The notes under the pieces: model-generated
Database searches by the model: none
Seen by the model: only the letters and a program-made list of their open reading frames with translations
Told to the model about the DNA's origin: nothing
Position numbers and translations under genes: made by a program
DNA from: Alphaproteobacteria bacterium 46_93_T64
Lineage (GTDB): Bacteria; Pseudomonadota; Alphaproteobacteria; Sneathiellales; Sneathiellaceae
Reading direction: 5' to 3'
DNA length: 55,773 nucleotides
NCBI GenBank assembly: GCA_002163135.1
Contig: MAAN01000029.1
Span: forward strand, 1-55,773
Part shown: piece after piece, positions 9,006 to 20,034 of the stretch
Numbering within the stretch: position 1 is the first letter of the stretch
Layout: the number at the start of each line of letters is the position of its first letter

Positions 9006-10304
9006 TTATACTTCAAGCAGCAAACGCTGTGGATCTTCCAAGGCTTCTTTCACACGAACAAGGAATGTAACTGCTTCTTTGCCGTCGATAATCCGGTGAT
9101 CATAAGAAAGTGCCAAATACATCATTGAGCGAATTTTAATTTCTCCGTCTATGACCATTGGGCGTTCCTGAATTTTATGCATCCCCAGAACAGCAGATTG
9201 CGGGGCGTTCAAAATAGGAGAGGACATCAAAGATCCATAAACACCACCATTGGAAATGGTAAATGTGCCACCAGACATATCTCCCATGGTCAATTTACCG
9301 TCTCGTGCTTTACGGCCAAGTTCTGCAATACCTTTTTCAATACCCGCAAAACTGAGTTTGTCTGCATCCAGCAAGTTTGGAACGACCAGACCGTTTGGTG
9401 TGCCGACAGCAACGCCAATATGGTAGTAGTTTTTGTAGATGATGTGGTCGCCGACAATTTCAGCATTTACTGCAGGTAATTCCTGCAGAGCGGCAATACA
9501 GGCTTTCGTGAAAAAAGACATAAAGCCAAGACGGGCACCATGTTTCTTTTCAAATCGCTCTTTATATTCAGCACGCAGTGCCAGCATATTTGTTAGATCC
9601 ACTTCGTTATAAGTGGTCAACATAGCTGCTGTGTTTTGCGCATCTTTCAGTTTGGTCGCAATGACTTTACGAAGGCGGGTCATTTTCACCCGTTCTTCAC
9701 GTGCTTCCTCTGGACGTGGGCCGGATGCGACTGGTGCAGCCGGTGCCGGTGCTGCTGCAGCTGGTGCAGCAACAGGAGCTGGAGCCGCAGCAGACACGCC
9801 ACCATTTTCAAGGGCTTCAAGCACATCACCTTTGGTGATACGTCCGTCTTTTCCAGAACCCCGAAGATTTGCCACGTTCAGGTTATTTTCATCGATAAGC
9901 TTTTGAGCTGCTGGCATAACTACCACCGGGCCAGAGGCCACAGGTGCCGCAACAACTGGTGCCGCCGGAGCAGCTACAGGAGCAGCTGGCGCCGGAGTTG
10001 GAGCCGGAGTTGGTGTGGGAGCTGCTGCCTTTGGAGCGGCCGGAGCCGCAGCCGCTGCGCCAGCAGCGCCAGCTGTGATGTGACCGAGCAAGGCGCCCAC
10101 TGCAACGTCTTCGCCTTCTGCAACGATGATGTCTTCAAGGCGACCAGCTTCAGTGGCGTTAACCTCCAGCGTTACCTTATCCGTTTCAAGCTCAAGAATG
10201 GCTTCGTCTTTAGCGACGGCGTCGCCGGCTTTTTTGAACCATTGTCCCACGGTCGCTTCTGTTACAGACTCGCCAAGGACAGGTACGCGAATTTCGACTG
10301 TCAT
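9006..10304 (-). CDS. odhB: 2-oxoglutarate dehydrogenase E2, dihydrolipoyl succinyltransferase
   Basis: E2 transfers the succinyl group from lipoamide to CoA and forms the core of the complex. The 432-residue protein has one lipoyl domain with the lipoylated lysine in ETDKVTLEV (K43). A long Ala/Pro-rich linker spans about 80-125. The peripheral subunit-binding domain is at about 128-166, a second Ala/Pro linker at about 170-197, and the catalytic domain from 200. The active site SYDHRIIDG has H403 and D407. The single lipoyl domain and the position after sucA support the succinyl rather than acetyl enzyme. It lies 12 bases after sucA and 33 before lpd. Confidence 0.97.
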   Translation of the reverse strand: MTVEIRVPVLGESVTEATVGQWFKKAGDAVAKDEAILELETDKVTLEVNATEAGRLEDIIVAEGEDVAVGALLGHITAGAAGAAAAAPAAPKAAAPTPTPAPTPAPAAPVAAPAAPVVAAPVASGPVVVMPAAQKLIDENNLNVANLRGSGKDGRITKGDVLEALENGGVSAAAPAPVAAPAAAAPAPAAPVASGPRPEEAREERVKMTRLRKVIATKLKDAQNTAAMLTTYNEVDLTNMLALRAEYKERFEKKHGARLGFMSFFTKACIAALQELPAVNAEIVGDHIIYKNYYHIGVAVGTPNGLVVPNLLDADKLSFAGIEKGIAELGRKARDGKLTMGDMSGGTFTISNGGVYGSLMSSPILNAPQSAVLGMHKIQERPMVIDGEIKIRSMMYLALSYDHRIIDGKEAVTFLVRVKEALEDPQRLLLEV

Positions 10305-10316
10305 TTCAATACTTTC

Positions 10317-13205
10317 CTATTCGGACTTAATGCCAAGGGCATCATTGATCAGTGCTAATTGTTGCTGGTTATGTTTTTTCAGTAGTCCCGTTGCTGTCGC
10401 AGCAGATTCTTTGCGGCCCGCATAACGCGCCCGAGAAACATTTTTCATCCCTACCTTCGCGAACGATTTTTCTAGGTTAGGTTCGACAAATGTCCATGCG
10501 CCCATGTTTTTAGGCTCTTCCTGACACCAGACAACTTCTTCTACATGTGTAAAGTCTCTAAGTTCTTCAGCCAACGCTTCTTCCGGGAACGGGTAAAGCT
10601 GCTCAAGACGAAGGAAATACGTATCTGTTTGCCCAGCTTCATCACGACGCGCTTTCAAGTCGTAATAAATCTTACCCGAACACAACACGATCCGTTTCAC
10701 ATCTTTTGGTTTGCTCACAACATCGTTGTCATACAGCACACGATGGAAGGAAGATCCATGCCCCATATCCGCGAGAGTCGACGTCGCACTTTTATGTCGC
10801 AACAAAGACTTAGGTGTCATGATCACCAATGGTTTACGGAATTTACGGTGCATTTGACGGCGCAATACGTGGAAATAGTTTGCAGGTGTCGTACAGTTCA
10901 CCACTTGCCAGTTATCTTCTGCAGATTGCTGCAAATATCTTTCAAGGCGTGCGGATGAATGCTCTGGCCCTTGGCCTTCATATCCATGTGGCAAGAGCAT
11001 AACCAAACCACTCATGCGAAGCCACTTGGACTCACCGCTTGAGATAAACTGATCGATGATCACCTGCGCCCCGTTTGCAAAGTCGCCAAACTGCGCTTCC
11101 CAAAGCACCAAAGCCTTTGGTTCAGCCAAAGTATAACCATATTCATAGCCAAGAACGGCAGCTTCTGAAAGCATACTGTCAATGACTTCATAACCAGCCT
11201 GTTTTTCAGATAGGTTATTAAGTGGCATATACCGCTCTTCCGTCATTTGATCGACGAAAACAGAATGCCGCTGCGAGAATGTACCACGGCCGCAATCCTG
11301 GCCAGACAGCCTGACAGGATATTCTTCTTTGAGCAGAGATCCAAAAGCCAATGCTTCTGCAGTTGCCCAGTCGATACCCTCGCCGCTGTCGATCATTTTC
11401 TTCTTGTTCTTCAGAACCCTTTGCAAGGTCCGATGAACATTGAGGTCTTCTGGAACTTCACACAGTTTATGACCGATCGATATAAGATCTTCCATATCAA
11501 CTGAAGTCGTGCCGCGGCGTGCGCCTTTGTCTGCACGTCCGAAACCTTCCCAGCGCCCTTCAAACCAGTCAGCTTTGTTTGGTTTAAAACTGTTTGCAGT
11601 TTCAAACTGTTTTTCCAAATAGTCGCGGAATTCTTTAATCCAGGTTTCTACCTGTTCTTCCGTTGCCGCGCCTTCTTCGATCAACTTCTTCGCATAAATC
11701 TGCATCGTTGTCGGATGTTGCGCAATCGTGCGGTACATCAAAGGCTGTGTGAAGGCAGGTTCGTCCCCTTCGTTATGGCCGTGACGGCGATAACAGAACA
11801 TGTCGATAATAACATCGATCTGGAACAATTGACGGAATTCAGTCGCGATTTTTGCAACATGGCAAACCGCTTCTGGATCATCCCCGTTCACATGGAAGAT
11901 CGGTGCTTGCACCATTTTACCCACATCAGATGGGTACGGGCTGGAACGCGAGTATTTAGGGCTCGTCGTAAAGCCGATTTGATTATTTACAACAAAATGA
12001 ATAGTACCGGATGTACGGTAGCCCTTCAGCTCGGACAACCCCAAACACTCAGCGACAATCCCTTGACCCGCAAAGGCCGCATCGCCGTGAAGCAACAGCG
12101 GCATAACTTGCCCGCCAACATCACTACCGAGTTGAGATTGTTTCGCGCGTGCTTTACCTAGTACAACTGGATTAACTGCTTCCAGATGTGACGGGTTAGC
12201 TGTCAAAGACATATGGACGTTGTTGCCGTCAAATTCCCGATCAGAAGAAGTTCCCAGATGGTATTTCACATCTCCTGAACCTTCGACGTCTTCCGGATTT
12301 GCAGGATTACCCTGAAATTCCGAGAACACTGCCCGGAACGGTTTCGCCATAACGTTTGTAAGGATATTAAGACGCCCACGATGTGGCATGCCAAGCACGA
12401 TTTCTTTAACGCCCAGCTGTCCACCGCGTTTGATAACGCCTTCCATTGCCGGCACCAAAGATTCAGCGCCATCTAGGCCGAAGCGTTTTGTACCTGTGTA
12501 TTTGACGTTTAGGAAATGTTCAAAACCTTCGGTTTCGATCAACTTTCTCAAAATCGCAACTTTACCTTCGGCAGTAAAAATAACTTCCTTGTAGCGACCT
12601 TCGATACGTTCCTGGATCCAGGCCTTCTGATCTGGTTGCTGAATATGCATGAACTCAACACCGATGCTACCGCAATAGGTGCGTTGTACAATTTCAAGAA
12701 TTTCCCGGATCGTTGATGTTTCTAGACCCAAGACATTATCGAGGAAAATCTCGCGATCCCAGTCACTTCCCTCAAACCCGTAGGTTGTCGGATTAAGTTC
12801 TGGATGTTCTTGCGGAATTTCAAGCCCCAGTGGATCAAGCTTCGCCTTTAGATGTCCCCGAACCCGGTAGGATCGGATCAACATCAGGGCGCGAATGGTA
12901 TCCACCGCTGCTGCACGAATGTCTTGCTGGGGAAGACCCTTTTTCTCGGCCGTTTCAATCGCCCGATAAGCAGCATCTCCAAGAATGCCATACTCATCTT
13001 CAGGAGCAACTCCATTTCCAGGCGTCCAAGGGGCGCCTTTACTTTGGGCTACGATTGTTTCGGCGTCATCGCCAAGGGTTTCAAAGTACTGCTGCCAACT
13101 ACTATCGACGGAGGCAGGGTCGTTCTGGTAGCGAAGATATAGATCTTCGATGAATCCAGCGTTTGTGCCAGATAGGAAAGAAGAGTTGTCCAATTGCTGA
13201 GCCAT
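10317..13205 (-). CDS. sucA: 2-oxoglutarate dehydrogenase E1
   Basis: The thiamine-diphosphate-dependent decarboxylase of the TCA cycle, 962 residues, is close to the usual length of this homodimeric E1. The N-terminus has the E2-binding type sequence FIEDLYLRYQNDPASVD. The central domain shows GMPHRGRLNIL and the ThDP/Mg site GDAAFAGQGIVAE. The transketolase-like C-terminal half has EAQFGDFANGAQVIIDQF and LLPHGYEGQGPEHSSAR. The start is the ATG at 13205, where GGA lies very close to the start codon, so the ribosome-binding signal is weak. It lies 76 bases after sucD, a gap that holds two hairpins. Confidence 0.97.
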   Translation of the reverse strand: MAQQLDNSSFLSGTNAGFIEDLYLRYQNDPASVDSSWQQYFETLGDDAETIVAQSKGAPWTPGNGVAPEDEYGILGDAAYRAIETAEKKGLPQQDIRAAAVDTIRALMLIRSYRVRGHLKAKLDPLGLEIPQEHPELNPTTYGFEGSDWDREIFLDNVLGLETSTIREILEIVQRTYCGSIGVEFMHIQQPDQKAWIQERIEGRYKEVIFTAEGKVAILRKLIETEGFEHFLNVKYTGTKRFGLDGAESLVPAMEGVIKRGGQLGVKEIVLGMPHRGRLNILTNVMAKPFRAVFSEFQGNPANPEDVEGSGDVKYHLGTSSDREFDGNNVHMSLTANPSHLEAVNPVVLGKARAKQSQLGSDVGGQVMPLLLHGDAAFAGQGIVAECLGLSELKGYRTSGTIHFVVNNQIGFTTSPKYSRSSPYPSDVGKMVQAPIFHVNGDDPEAVCHVAKIATEFRQLFQIDVIIDMFCYRRHGHNEGDEPAFTQPLMYRTIAQHPTTMQIYAKKLIEEGAATEEQVETWIKEFRDYLEKQFETANSFKPNKADWFEGRWEGFGRADKGARRGTTSVDMEDLISIGHKLCEVPEDLNVHRTLQRVLKNKKKMIDSGEGIDWATAEALAFGSLLKEEYPVRLSGQDCGRGTFSQRHSVFVDQMTEERYMPLNNLSEKQAGYEVIDSMLSEAAVLGYEYGYTLAEPKALVLWEAQFGDFANGAQVIIDQFISSGESKWLRMSGLVMLLPHGYEGQGPEHSSARLERYLQQSAEDNWQVVNCTTPANYFHVLRRQMHRKFRKPLVIMTPKSLLRHKSATSTLADMGHGSSFHRVLYDNDVVSKPKDVKRIVLCSGKIYYDLKARRDEAGQTDTYFLRLEQLYPFPEEALAEELRDFTHVEEVVWCQEEPKNMGAWTFVEPNLEKSFAKVGMKNVSRARYAGRKESAATATGLLKKHNQQQLALINDALGIKSE

Positions 13206-13217
13206 TTCCGGTCATCT

Positions 13218-13237
13218 GGGCGGGTATTATCCCGCCC
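13218..13237 (-). other. intercistronic hairpin between sucD and sucA
   Basis: A 7-bp perfect GC stem (13218-13224 with 13231-13237) encloses a six-base AT loop. On the minus strand it is not followed by a U-run, so it is not a normal terminator. It lies 13 bases before the sucA ATG. A second, weaker 6-bp stem (13271-13276 with 13280-13285) overlaps the sucD stop codon. These may set transcript stability or the sucCD to sucAB ratio; that role is inference. Confidence 0.5.
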
Positions 13238-13281
13238 CCTTAAGTAATAAACAAGTTCCGATAGTTAAGAGTAGTACAATA

Positions 13282-14157
13282 CTACCCTTTCAAAACTCTT
13301 ACCAAAGTAGAACCAAGTGCAGATGGGCTGTCAGAGACAGTAACGCCCGCGCTGCGCATTGCTTCCATTTTATCTTCGGCACCGCCTTTACCACCAGCAA
13401 TGATGGCACCAGCATGTCCCATACGACGTCCCGGAGGTGCTGTGACACCCGCGATAAAGCCAACGACTGGTTTCTTGATTTTTGATTCTTTCAAGAATTC
13501 AGCAGCTTCTTCTTCAGCCGAACCACCGATTTCACCGATCATGATGATAGATTCAGTTTCATCGTCTTTCAGGAACATATCAAGGCAATCAATAAAGTTA
13601 GTGCCGTTGATCGGATCACCACCAATACCAATACAAGTTGACTGACCAAGACCTGCTGCAGTTGTTTGCGCAACAGCTTCATATGTCAAAGTACCCGAAC
13701 GTGAAACAATACCAACGTTACCGCGGCGATGAATGTGACCAGGCATAATACCGATTTTACATTCATCCGGTGTAATAACACCCGGGCAGTTTGGACCGAT
13801 AAGACGTGACCCGCTGCTTTTAAGGGCACGTTTCACACGTATCATATCCAAAACAGGAATGCCTTCGGTGATACAAACGATCAGCTCAACTCTGGCATCA
13901 ATTGCTTCAAGAATTGCGTCTGCCGCGAACGGAGGCGGCACGTAGATCACACTGGCATTGGCGCCTGTTGTGTGAACGGCTTCATCAACTGTGTTGAAGA
14001 TCGGGAGATCAAGATGGCTTTCGCCGCCTTTGCCCGGAGTCACACCGCCAACCATTTTAGTACCATAAGCAATTGCTTGCTCTGAATGGAAAGTCCCTTG
14101 CGAGCCTGTGAAGCCCTGACAGATGACCTTTGTGTCTTTACCGACGAGTACGGCCAT
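13282..14157 (-). CDS. sucD: succinyl-CoA synthetase subunit alpha
   Basis: The alpha subunit carries the CoA site and the phosphohistidine of the enzyme that makes succinate and a nucleoside triphosphate from succinyl-CoA. The 291-residue protein has the CoA-binding Rossmann region ([18 protein letters not shown], about 9-26). It also has the ligase domain and the phosphorylated histidine in [16 protein letters not shown] (about H248). Its ATG shares one base with the sucC stop (TAATG), which couples the two subunits translationally. Confidence 0.97.
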   Translation of the reverse strand: MAVLVGKDTKVICQGFTGSQGTFHSEQAIAYGTKMVGGVTPGKGGESHLDLPIFNTVDEAVHTTGANASVIYVPPPFAADAILEAIDARVELIVCITEGIPVLDMIRVKRALKSSGSRLIGPNCPGVITPDECKIGIMPGHIHRRGNVGIVSRSGTLTYEAVAQTTAAGLGQSTCIGIGGDPINGTNFIDCLDMFLKDDETESIIMIGEIGGSAEEEAAEFLKESKIKKPVVGFIAGVTAPPGRRMGHAGAIIAGGKGGAEDKMEAMRSAGVTVSDSPSALGSTLVRVLKG

Positions 14158-15326
14158 TACGCTGCCTCCTTAACTGCTCTAACAATTTTTTCTGCGGCAT
14201 CACCAAGATCGTCAGCAGAAACAATAGGAAGACCGGACTCGGCCAGGATCTTTTTACCAAGATCCACGTTTGTACCTTCAAGACGAACCACAAGAGGAAC
14301 ACTCAAAGAAACTTCACGAGCAGCGGCAACAACGCCGTCTGCAATCACATCACAGCGCATGATGCCGCCAAAGATGTTGACCAGAATGCCTTCAACATTC
14401 GTATCTTTCAAAATGATCTTGAAAGCTTCCGTTACTTTTTCTTTAGTCGCGCCGCCCCCAACATCGAGGAAGTTTGCAGGGTCGCCGCCGTTAAGCTTGA
14501 TAATGTCCATTGTGGACATCGCAAGACCAGCACCGTTCACCATGCAGCCGATGTTACCGTCAAGCTTGATGTAGTTCAGGTCATATTGTGCAGCTTCAAG
14601 TTCCGCAGGATCTTCTTCATCCGGGTCACGAAGTTCAGCAATTTCTTTCTGACGGAACAAAGCATTGTCGTCAAAGTTCATTTTTGCGTCCAGCGCGATA
14701 ATATCGCCAGAGCCAGTTACAACCAGTGGGTTGATTTCAACAAGGTTCGCGTCAGTTTCGATGATGGCATTATAAAGCGCCATGATAAACTTCACGGCAG
14801 AACCAACCTGTTTGCCCTCAAGGCCCAGACCGAACGCAATTTTACGTGCATGGAAAGGGCTGATGCCAGTTGCAGGATCAATTGTAACCATGTGAATTTT
14901 TTCAGGAGTAGCTTCTGCTACTTCTTCAATTTCCATTCCGCCTTCAGTGGACGCCATGAAAGTCACACAATCGTTTGCACGATCGATGATGGCACCGAGG
15001 TAGAGTTCTTGCGCGATATCACAACCGTCTTCGACGTAGACGCGCTTAACTTCTTTACCTTCTGGACCGGTTTGATGTGTAATCAATTGCATTCCGATCA
15101 AAGCTTTAGCGGCTTCCACCACTTCTTCGATAGACTTTACAATTTTAACGCCGCCGCCAAGACCGCGTCCACCCGCGTGGATCTGCGCTTTGACAACCCA
15201 AACCGGGCCACCAAGTTCTTGTGCAACAGTCTTCGCTTCTTCTGCTGTATACGCAACGCCGCCACTTGGCACGGTCACGCCGTATTTCTTAAGTAGGCCT
15301 TTGGCCTGATATTCATGGATATTCAT
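14157..15326 (-). CDS. sucC: succinyl-CoA synthetase subunit beta
   Basis: The 389-residue beta subunit supplies the nucleotide-binding ATP-grasp domain. It starts [17 protein letters not shown], the family signature. It has the lysine-containing [19 protein letters not shown] (about 43-61), and the C-terminal ligase domain with [16 protein letters not shown], which contacts the phosphohistidine of the alpha subunit. It is the first gene after the terminator that follows mdh, so it may head its own sucCDAB-lpd transcript. The 76 bases between that terminator and the ATG would have to hold the promoter; no clear -35/-10 pair was found there. Confidence 0.97.
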   Translation of the reverse strand: MNIHEYQAKGLLKKYGVTVPSGGVAYTAEEAKTVAQELGGPVWVVKAQIHAGGRGLGGGVKIVKSIEEVVEAAKALIGMQLITHQTGPEGKEVKRVYVEDGCDIAQELYLGAIIDRANDCVTFMASTEGGMEIEEVAEATPEKIHMVTIDPATGISPFHARKIAFGLGLEGKQVGSAVKFIMALYNAIIETDANLVEINPLVVTGSGDIIALDAKMNFDDNALFRQKEIAELRDPDEEDPAELEAAQYDLNYIKLDGNIGCMVNGAGLAMSTMDIIKLNGGDPANFLDVGGGATKEKVTEAFKIILKDTNVEGILVNIFGGIMRCDVIADGVVAAAREVSLSVPLVVRLEGTNVDLGKKILAESGLPIVSADDLGDAAEKIVRAVKEAA

Positions 15327-15402
15327 AATATTCCGCTATTCGCATTTGGGATCAGCTGCAAAGCTGGTCGGATTTATGAGATTTCAATTCAAACTATATC
15401 AC

Positions 15403-15437
15403 CCAAAAAAAGGGGCACAACCGTTAAGTTGCACCCC
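15403..15437 (-). terminator. intrinsic terminator after mdh, upstream of sucC
   Basis: Read on the minus strand, GGGGTGCAAC pairs with GTTGTGCCCC (arms at 15428-15437 and 15412-15421). The stem is 10 bp with two G-U wobbles, which on the plus strand would be mismatches. It is followed by seven U (complement of 15405-15411). It lies 15 bases after the mdh stop. The strand asymmetry marks it as a minus-strand terminator. It should uncouple mdh from sucC or let only part of the transcripts through. Confidence 0.85.
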
Positions 15438-15452
15438 GTTTTCTTGTTTCTA

Positions 15453-16727
<1,275 letters not shown>

Positions 16728-17306
16728 ATGAAAAAGAAAACAGCCCGGATCTTTAAAAAAGTAGCAATATGTGGCGTTGTATGCGTGACCTTAACCGGCT
16801 GCGCAGAAACGATTATTGCTGGGCTGACACTAAGTGAGCTATTTACGGCTGGTTCTATTACATCCTCTATTCTCACCGGTAAAGGTTTTGGCGAACATGC
16901 ACTGGATGCTGTAACGGGACAGGATTGCCGCATTCTAGATGCCATCTTCAGAAGTGACCGCGCCATATGCGAGCCCAAAAACTCTATCGCAACACAAGAT
17001 GATTTCAAGGGGCTAATCGCCCTTCTGGATACACCCGCCGGACAAGATATTCAACTTGTCGATATTCCAATGGGTAAAGATCAGTTCCCATCAGTGAATA
17101 AGGTCGCCTTGAAAAACGGCAACAAATGGCTCTCTACTTTAAATCGCAATAACGTTGCAGCTTTAGTTTCCAAAGATACCGTTGCGGAAGTGCGCTTCCT
17201 TCATTTAACACAGGCAACTAAGGCTTTTGAGCCACGAAAAGTGGACATTCCAAGTTTGAGCGCAGGAGATCTTCGTAAGCGTTTAACAAGCAACGGCCTG
17301 TTTTAA
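16728..17306 (+). CDS. putative outer-membrane or periplasmic lipoprotein of unknown function
   Basis: The 192-residue product begins with a basic stretch (MKKKTARIFKK), a hydrophobic segment (VAICGVVCVTLTG) and a lipobox LTGC, with the lipidated cysteine at residue 25. Export and lipidation are therefore likely. The residue after the cysteine is alanine, not aspartate, so it lacks the inner-membrane retention signal of enteric bacteria. The mature part has two further cysteines (about C66 and C82, possibly a disulfide) and no motif I recognise. A TTG two codons earlier (16722) is an alternative start. It is codirectional with zapE 60 bases downstream. The function is unknown. Confidence 0.75.
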   Translation: MKKKTARIFKKVAICGVVCVTLTGCAETIIAGLTLSELFTAGSITSSILTGKGFGEHALDAVTGQDCRILDAIFRSDRAICEPKNSIATQDDFKGLIALLDTPAGQDIQLVDIPMGKDQFPSVNKVALKNGNKWLSTLNRNNVAALVSKDTVAEVRFLHLTQATKAFEPRKVDIPSLSAGDLRKRLTSNGLF

Positions 17307-17366
17307 TTCAAAGACCCATTCCGCATTCTTCTTTACAAGGCCCTATAACATTGCTTTAAGGCCCAT

Positions 17367-18488
17367 ATGAATTCATCTGGCCCACTAAAAAAATACCGTG
17401 CGCTTCGGCTATCTGATGCCATACAGCATGACCCCATTCAGGAGCTCGCGGTTGAAAAACTGCAGACCCTTCATCGTCGCCTCACCAGCTACAACCCCCA
17501 AACAAGCGCGCACTGGACAGATATTTTCCGTCTCGGCGCCCGCAAACCACGGGTAGAGCCCCCGCAGGGAATATACATGTATGGTGACGTGGGACGCGGT
17601 AAATCCATGTTGATGGATCTATTTTTCGAAACTGCGCCGATTGAACATAAACGCCGCGTTCATTTTCACAGCTTCATGCTGGAAGTTCACAACTTTATCC
17701 ATAAATGGCGCCAAAGCGATGACAAAACTGGTGATGATCCTCTCGTACCGCTTGCCCAGAAAATTGCTGACGATGCATGGCTGCTTTGTTTTGATGAGTT
17801 CCAGGTAACAGATGTTGCGGATGCCATGTTGCTTGGTCGGCTGTTTGAACTTTTGTTTAATCACGGTGTCGTTGTTATCGCGACATCAAATCGTATTCCA
17901 GAGGATCTCTATAAAAACGGATTAAACCGGGAATTATTTCTGCCTTTTATTGATCTCATCAAAGAACAGCTCGATATTCTCCATTTGTCAGGCGGTACTG
18001 ATTACCGCCTGGATCGCCTTTCAAAAAGTAATGTTTACTTCAGCCCATTAGGCACTGATGCGGACGAACAGATGAGCACTACTTTCGCGTTGCTTACTGA
18101 AGGAAGTGATGCTGAAGAGATGACCCTGACAAACAAGGGCCGAGAGTTGCATGTGAAAACTTCGGCTCGCGGTGTCGCCAGATTTACCTTTGAAGAATTG
18201 TGCGCACGGCCCTTGGGTGCATCGGATTACTTAGTGCTGACAGAGCACTTTCATTCTCTGTTACTCGATGACGTTCCAAAACTTGGTCCTCACAACAGAA
18301 ATGAAGCCAAACGTTTCGTAACCCTTGTCGATGTACTTTATGAAGACGGCATCAACTTGATCTTGTCTGCTGAAGTTGATGCCGACGCGCTCTATGAAGA
18401 AGGGCACGGCCATTTCGAATTTGCGAGAACTGTCTCTCGCCTAATGGAAATGCGATCTGAAGACTACCTTAAAGGTGCCGTTGGTTAG
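17367..18488 (+). CDS. zapE: cell division protein ZapE (AFG1-family ATPase)
   Basis: This is a 373-residue P-loop ATPase of the AFG1/LACE1 family. ZapE in Escherichia coli associates with the Z ring, and the mitochondrial homologue aids turnover of respiratory subunits. Walker A is GDVGRGKS (about 73-80), Walker B LLCFDEFQVTD (about 139-149), and the sensor region VVIATSNRIPEDLYKNGLNR follows. The C-terminal FTFEELCARPLGASDYL block is typical. Location next to mdh is common in Alphaproteobacteria. A bidirectional terminator follows 10 bases after its stop. Confidence 0.93.
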   Translation: MNSSGPLKKYRALRLSDAIQHDPIQELAVEKLQTLHRRLTSYNPQTSAHWTDIFRLGARKPRVEPPQGIYMYGDVGRGKSMLMDLFFETAPIEHKRRVHFHSFMLEVHNFIHKWRQSDDKTGDDPLVPLAQKIADDAWLLCFDEFQVTDVADAMLLGRLFELLFNHGVVVIATSNRIPEDLYKNGLNRELFLPFIDLIKEQLDILHLSGGTDYRLDRLSKSNVYFSPLGTDADEQMSTTFALLTEGSDAEEMTLTNKGRELHVKTSARGVARFTFEELCARPLGASDYLVLTEHFHSLLLDDVPKLGPHNRNEAKRFVTLVDVLYEDGINLILSAEVDADALYEEGHGHFEFARTVSRLMEMRSEDYLKGAVG

Positions 18489-18498
18489 TTTGAATTTC

Positions 18499-18535
18499 AA
18501 AGAGTGAGTTAAGGTATTTCCAGCTCACTCTTTTT
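18499..18535. terminator. bidirectional terminator between zapE and the PaiB-like gene
   Basis: A 10-bp perfect stem (18499-18508 with 18524-18533) has a 15-base loop and a T-run (18531-18535) on the plus strand; the inner loop can add one or two weak pairs. A short A-tract on the left gives a weaker U-tract on the minus strand. It separates two convergent genes. Confidence 0.8.
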
Positions 18536-18539
18536 AAAT

Positions 18540-19145
18540 CTAATCCAGAATAGATTTTTGCCAGTCAGCCAAATCTGTTTTTTGAAGCGCCGCGCTCAAC
18601 GCTTCCTTATCTTCAGCTTTTTTATTTTGACCCAGCTTCGCCTTCGCTTCCATACGGGATACCGGAATTTCAAAAGCGACGATAGCTTTTAACATAGCCA
18701 ACAGTCGTTTCTCTTCTACCTCACTTACATCCCATGGGTTCAGCCGATCCTTTTCGTTATCTCTGGTAAGCATTTTGAGAACATTCCGTGTCTCCATCGG
18801 ATCCTCAATAAGTTTCGGCTCGCCATACGCATGTACAGCCACATAGTTCCATGTGGGAACATTAATGGTTGTGGCGTAAAAACGCGGAGAGACATAATCA
18901 TGAGGGCCGCTGAAAATAACCAAAGATTGCCGACCCTCAAATAATTTCCAATGCGGATTTGCACGAGCTACGTGGGCATAAATTGTCCCAAATTCACCTT
19001 TGTCCGGATCGTAAGCTATCGGTAAATGGGTGGCCATTGGCACACCGTCGCTATCTGCCGTAATTATTTGCGCAAAGCTAGCGTCCGGCAAAATTTCAAG
19101 AAGGGTCTCTTTAGCTGGCATCGAAAAATACGAGGGTATATACAT
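18540..19145 (-). CDS. FMN-binding protein of the PaiB family
   Basis: The 201-residue protein matches the PaiB/FMN-binding split-barrel family. It opens MYIPSYFSMPAKETLLEI, contains the conserved HLPIAYD, YAHVARANPHW and VIFSGPHDYVSPRFY blocks (about 40-110), then VPTWNYVAVHAYG. The family is named after Bacillus PaiB, described as a negative regulator of sporulation and protease genes. In Proteobacteria it is better regarded as a flavin-binding protein of unknown role. There is no helix-turn-helix in the sequence, so direct DNA binding is not supported. It follows the YdcF-like gene by 88 bases on the same strand. Confidence 0.88.
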   Translation of the reverse strand: MYIPSYFSMPAKETLLEILPDASFAQIITADSDGVPMATHLPIAYDPDKGEFGTIYAHVARANPHWKLFEGRQSLVIFSGPHDYVSPRFYATTINVPTWNYVAVHAYGEPKLIEDPMETRNVLKMLTRDNEKDRLNPWDVSEVEEKRLLAMLKAIVAFEIPVSRMEAKAKLGQNKKAEDKEALSAALQKTDLADWQKSILD

Positions 19146-19233
19146 AACAAATATCCTGAGTTTGAATTGGTACCCTTTTCACTCAAATTCTTCCAAGTTT
19201 CCAGTACCAATCCATAGCAACTTTCGGTACCAC

Positions 19234-19980
19234 TTAAATGATGTCGTGCCACTTATATACGATCAAACCCGCATACTCTTTAAGCGCATGCTTCCAATAG
19301 AAGAAGCCATTGAAACTTGGAACAAGATCCCGCCAGCCAAACACAGCATCGTTAAGCCCGACAATAACAAGTGGAACTTGTAAGTTATGCGCCTCAAGAA
19401 CGCGCTTAGTCCGATAGGCATGTATTCCGGTGACAAAAACGGCAAGCCTTTTGATCTTTAACTTTTCCATTACGGAGGCAATCTTTACAGCATGTTCTGC
19501 TGTCCCTTTCGCTCCTGATATCTCGATCAATTTGTCGGGCACATCAAGTATGTCTGTCAAACCCTGCGGCTTAAGATTTTGCCCAAACATCCCCTCTACT
19601 CCAGAGACAATTAACGGAAGCGGTACCTTTTGAACAAGAGCCTCCGCACGCTTTAGACGGAATAGAGCGCCAGTTGAAATAACGACAATATTACTATGCT
19701 TATCTTTAACCGCACCAGATGCAATGAGAGCGATGGCATCCACTTGATCGCCGATTTCATCAAGCTTTACATCCTCAAATGGCGTTCCTACATCGATGGG
19801 GATTAACAATGCCTTGCCTGTGATGGGGAGGCTCATCGCAATCAGGCAAACCGTATTTGCATAGAAAAGCCCTCTCCGGCTCGAAATCCATGCAAAGATC
19901 AAGAAAATCGGTAGGGTAATCAACAGCACACCTGGCAGAGAAATGCCATCAACCAATTGTTCCAGCGCATAATCCAGCAT
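19234..19980 (-). CDS. YdcF/ElyC-like DUF218 membrane protein
   Basis: The 248-residue protein has two N-terminal hydrophobic segments (about 14-34 and 40-60). A DUF218-type domain follows, seen in DAIALIASGA, RLKRAEALVQ, LPLIVSGVEG and the later IKRLAVFVTGIHAYRTKRVLEA. The DUF218 family includes ElyC, linked to envelope and peptidoglycan precursor metabolism, and YdcF, which binds S-adenosylmethionine. The family call rests on these blocks and the two-helix layout. The usual acidic and histidine positions are not all preserved, so the protein may be divergent. The exact function is unknown. Confidence 0.65.
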   Translation of the reverse strand: MLDYALEQLVDGISLPGVLLITLPIFLIFAWISSRRGLFYANTVCLIAMSLPITGKALLIPIDVGTPFEDVKLDEIGDQVDAIALIASGAVKDKHSNIVVISTGALFRLKRAEALVQKVPLPLIVSGVEGMFGQNLKPQGLTDILDVPDKLIEISGAKGTAEHAVKIASVMEKLKIKRLAVFVTGIHAYRTKRVLEAHNLQVPLVIVGLNDAVFGWRDLVPSFNGFFYWKHALKEYAGLIVYKWHDII

Positions 19981-20034
19981 GAAGCCCCCCTTTATTTCAT
20001 ACTGTCGTAATGATGATCAGGGTTCAACATCTCA

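Noticed and set aside
9636-10358. A 240-codon plus-strand frame across odhB
   Set aside because: Antisense to the Ala/Pro linker of odhB; the Cys/Ser/Arg/Trp-rich product is what the complementary reading of an alanine-rich repeat gives.
14130-15296. A 388-codon open frame on the plus strand across sucC
   Set aside because: It is antisense to a certain sucC gene, its product is rich in C, F, H and N with no domain, and it follows from the codon bias of the real gene on the other strand.
19166-19211. ATTGGTAC and GTACCAAT arms between the YdcF-like and PaiB-like genes
   Set aside because: The arms are only 8 bp, 30 bases apart, and without a U-tract or a placed promoter; chance is a fair explanation.
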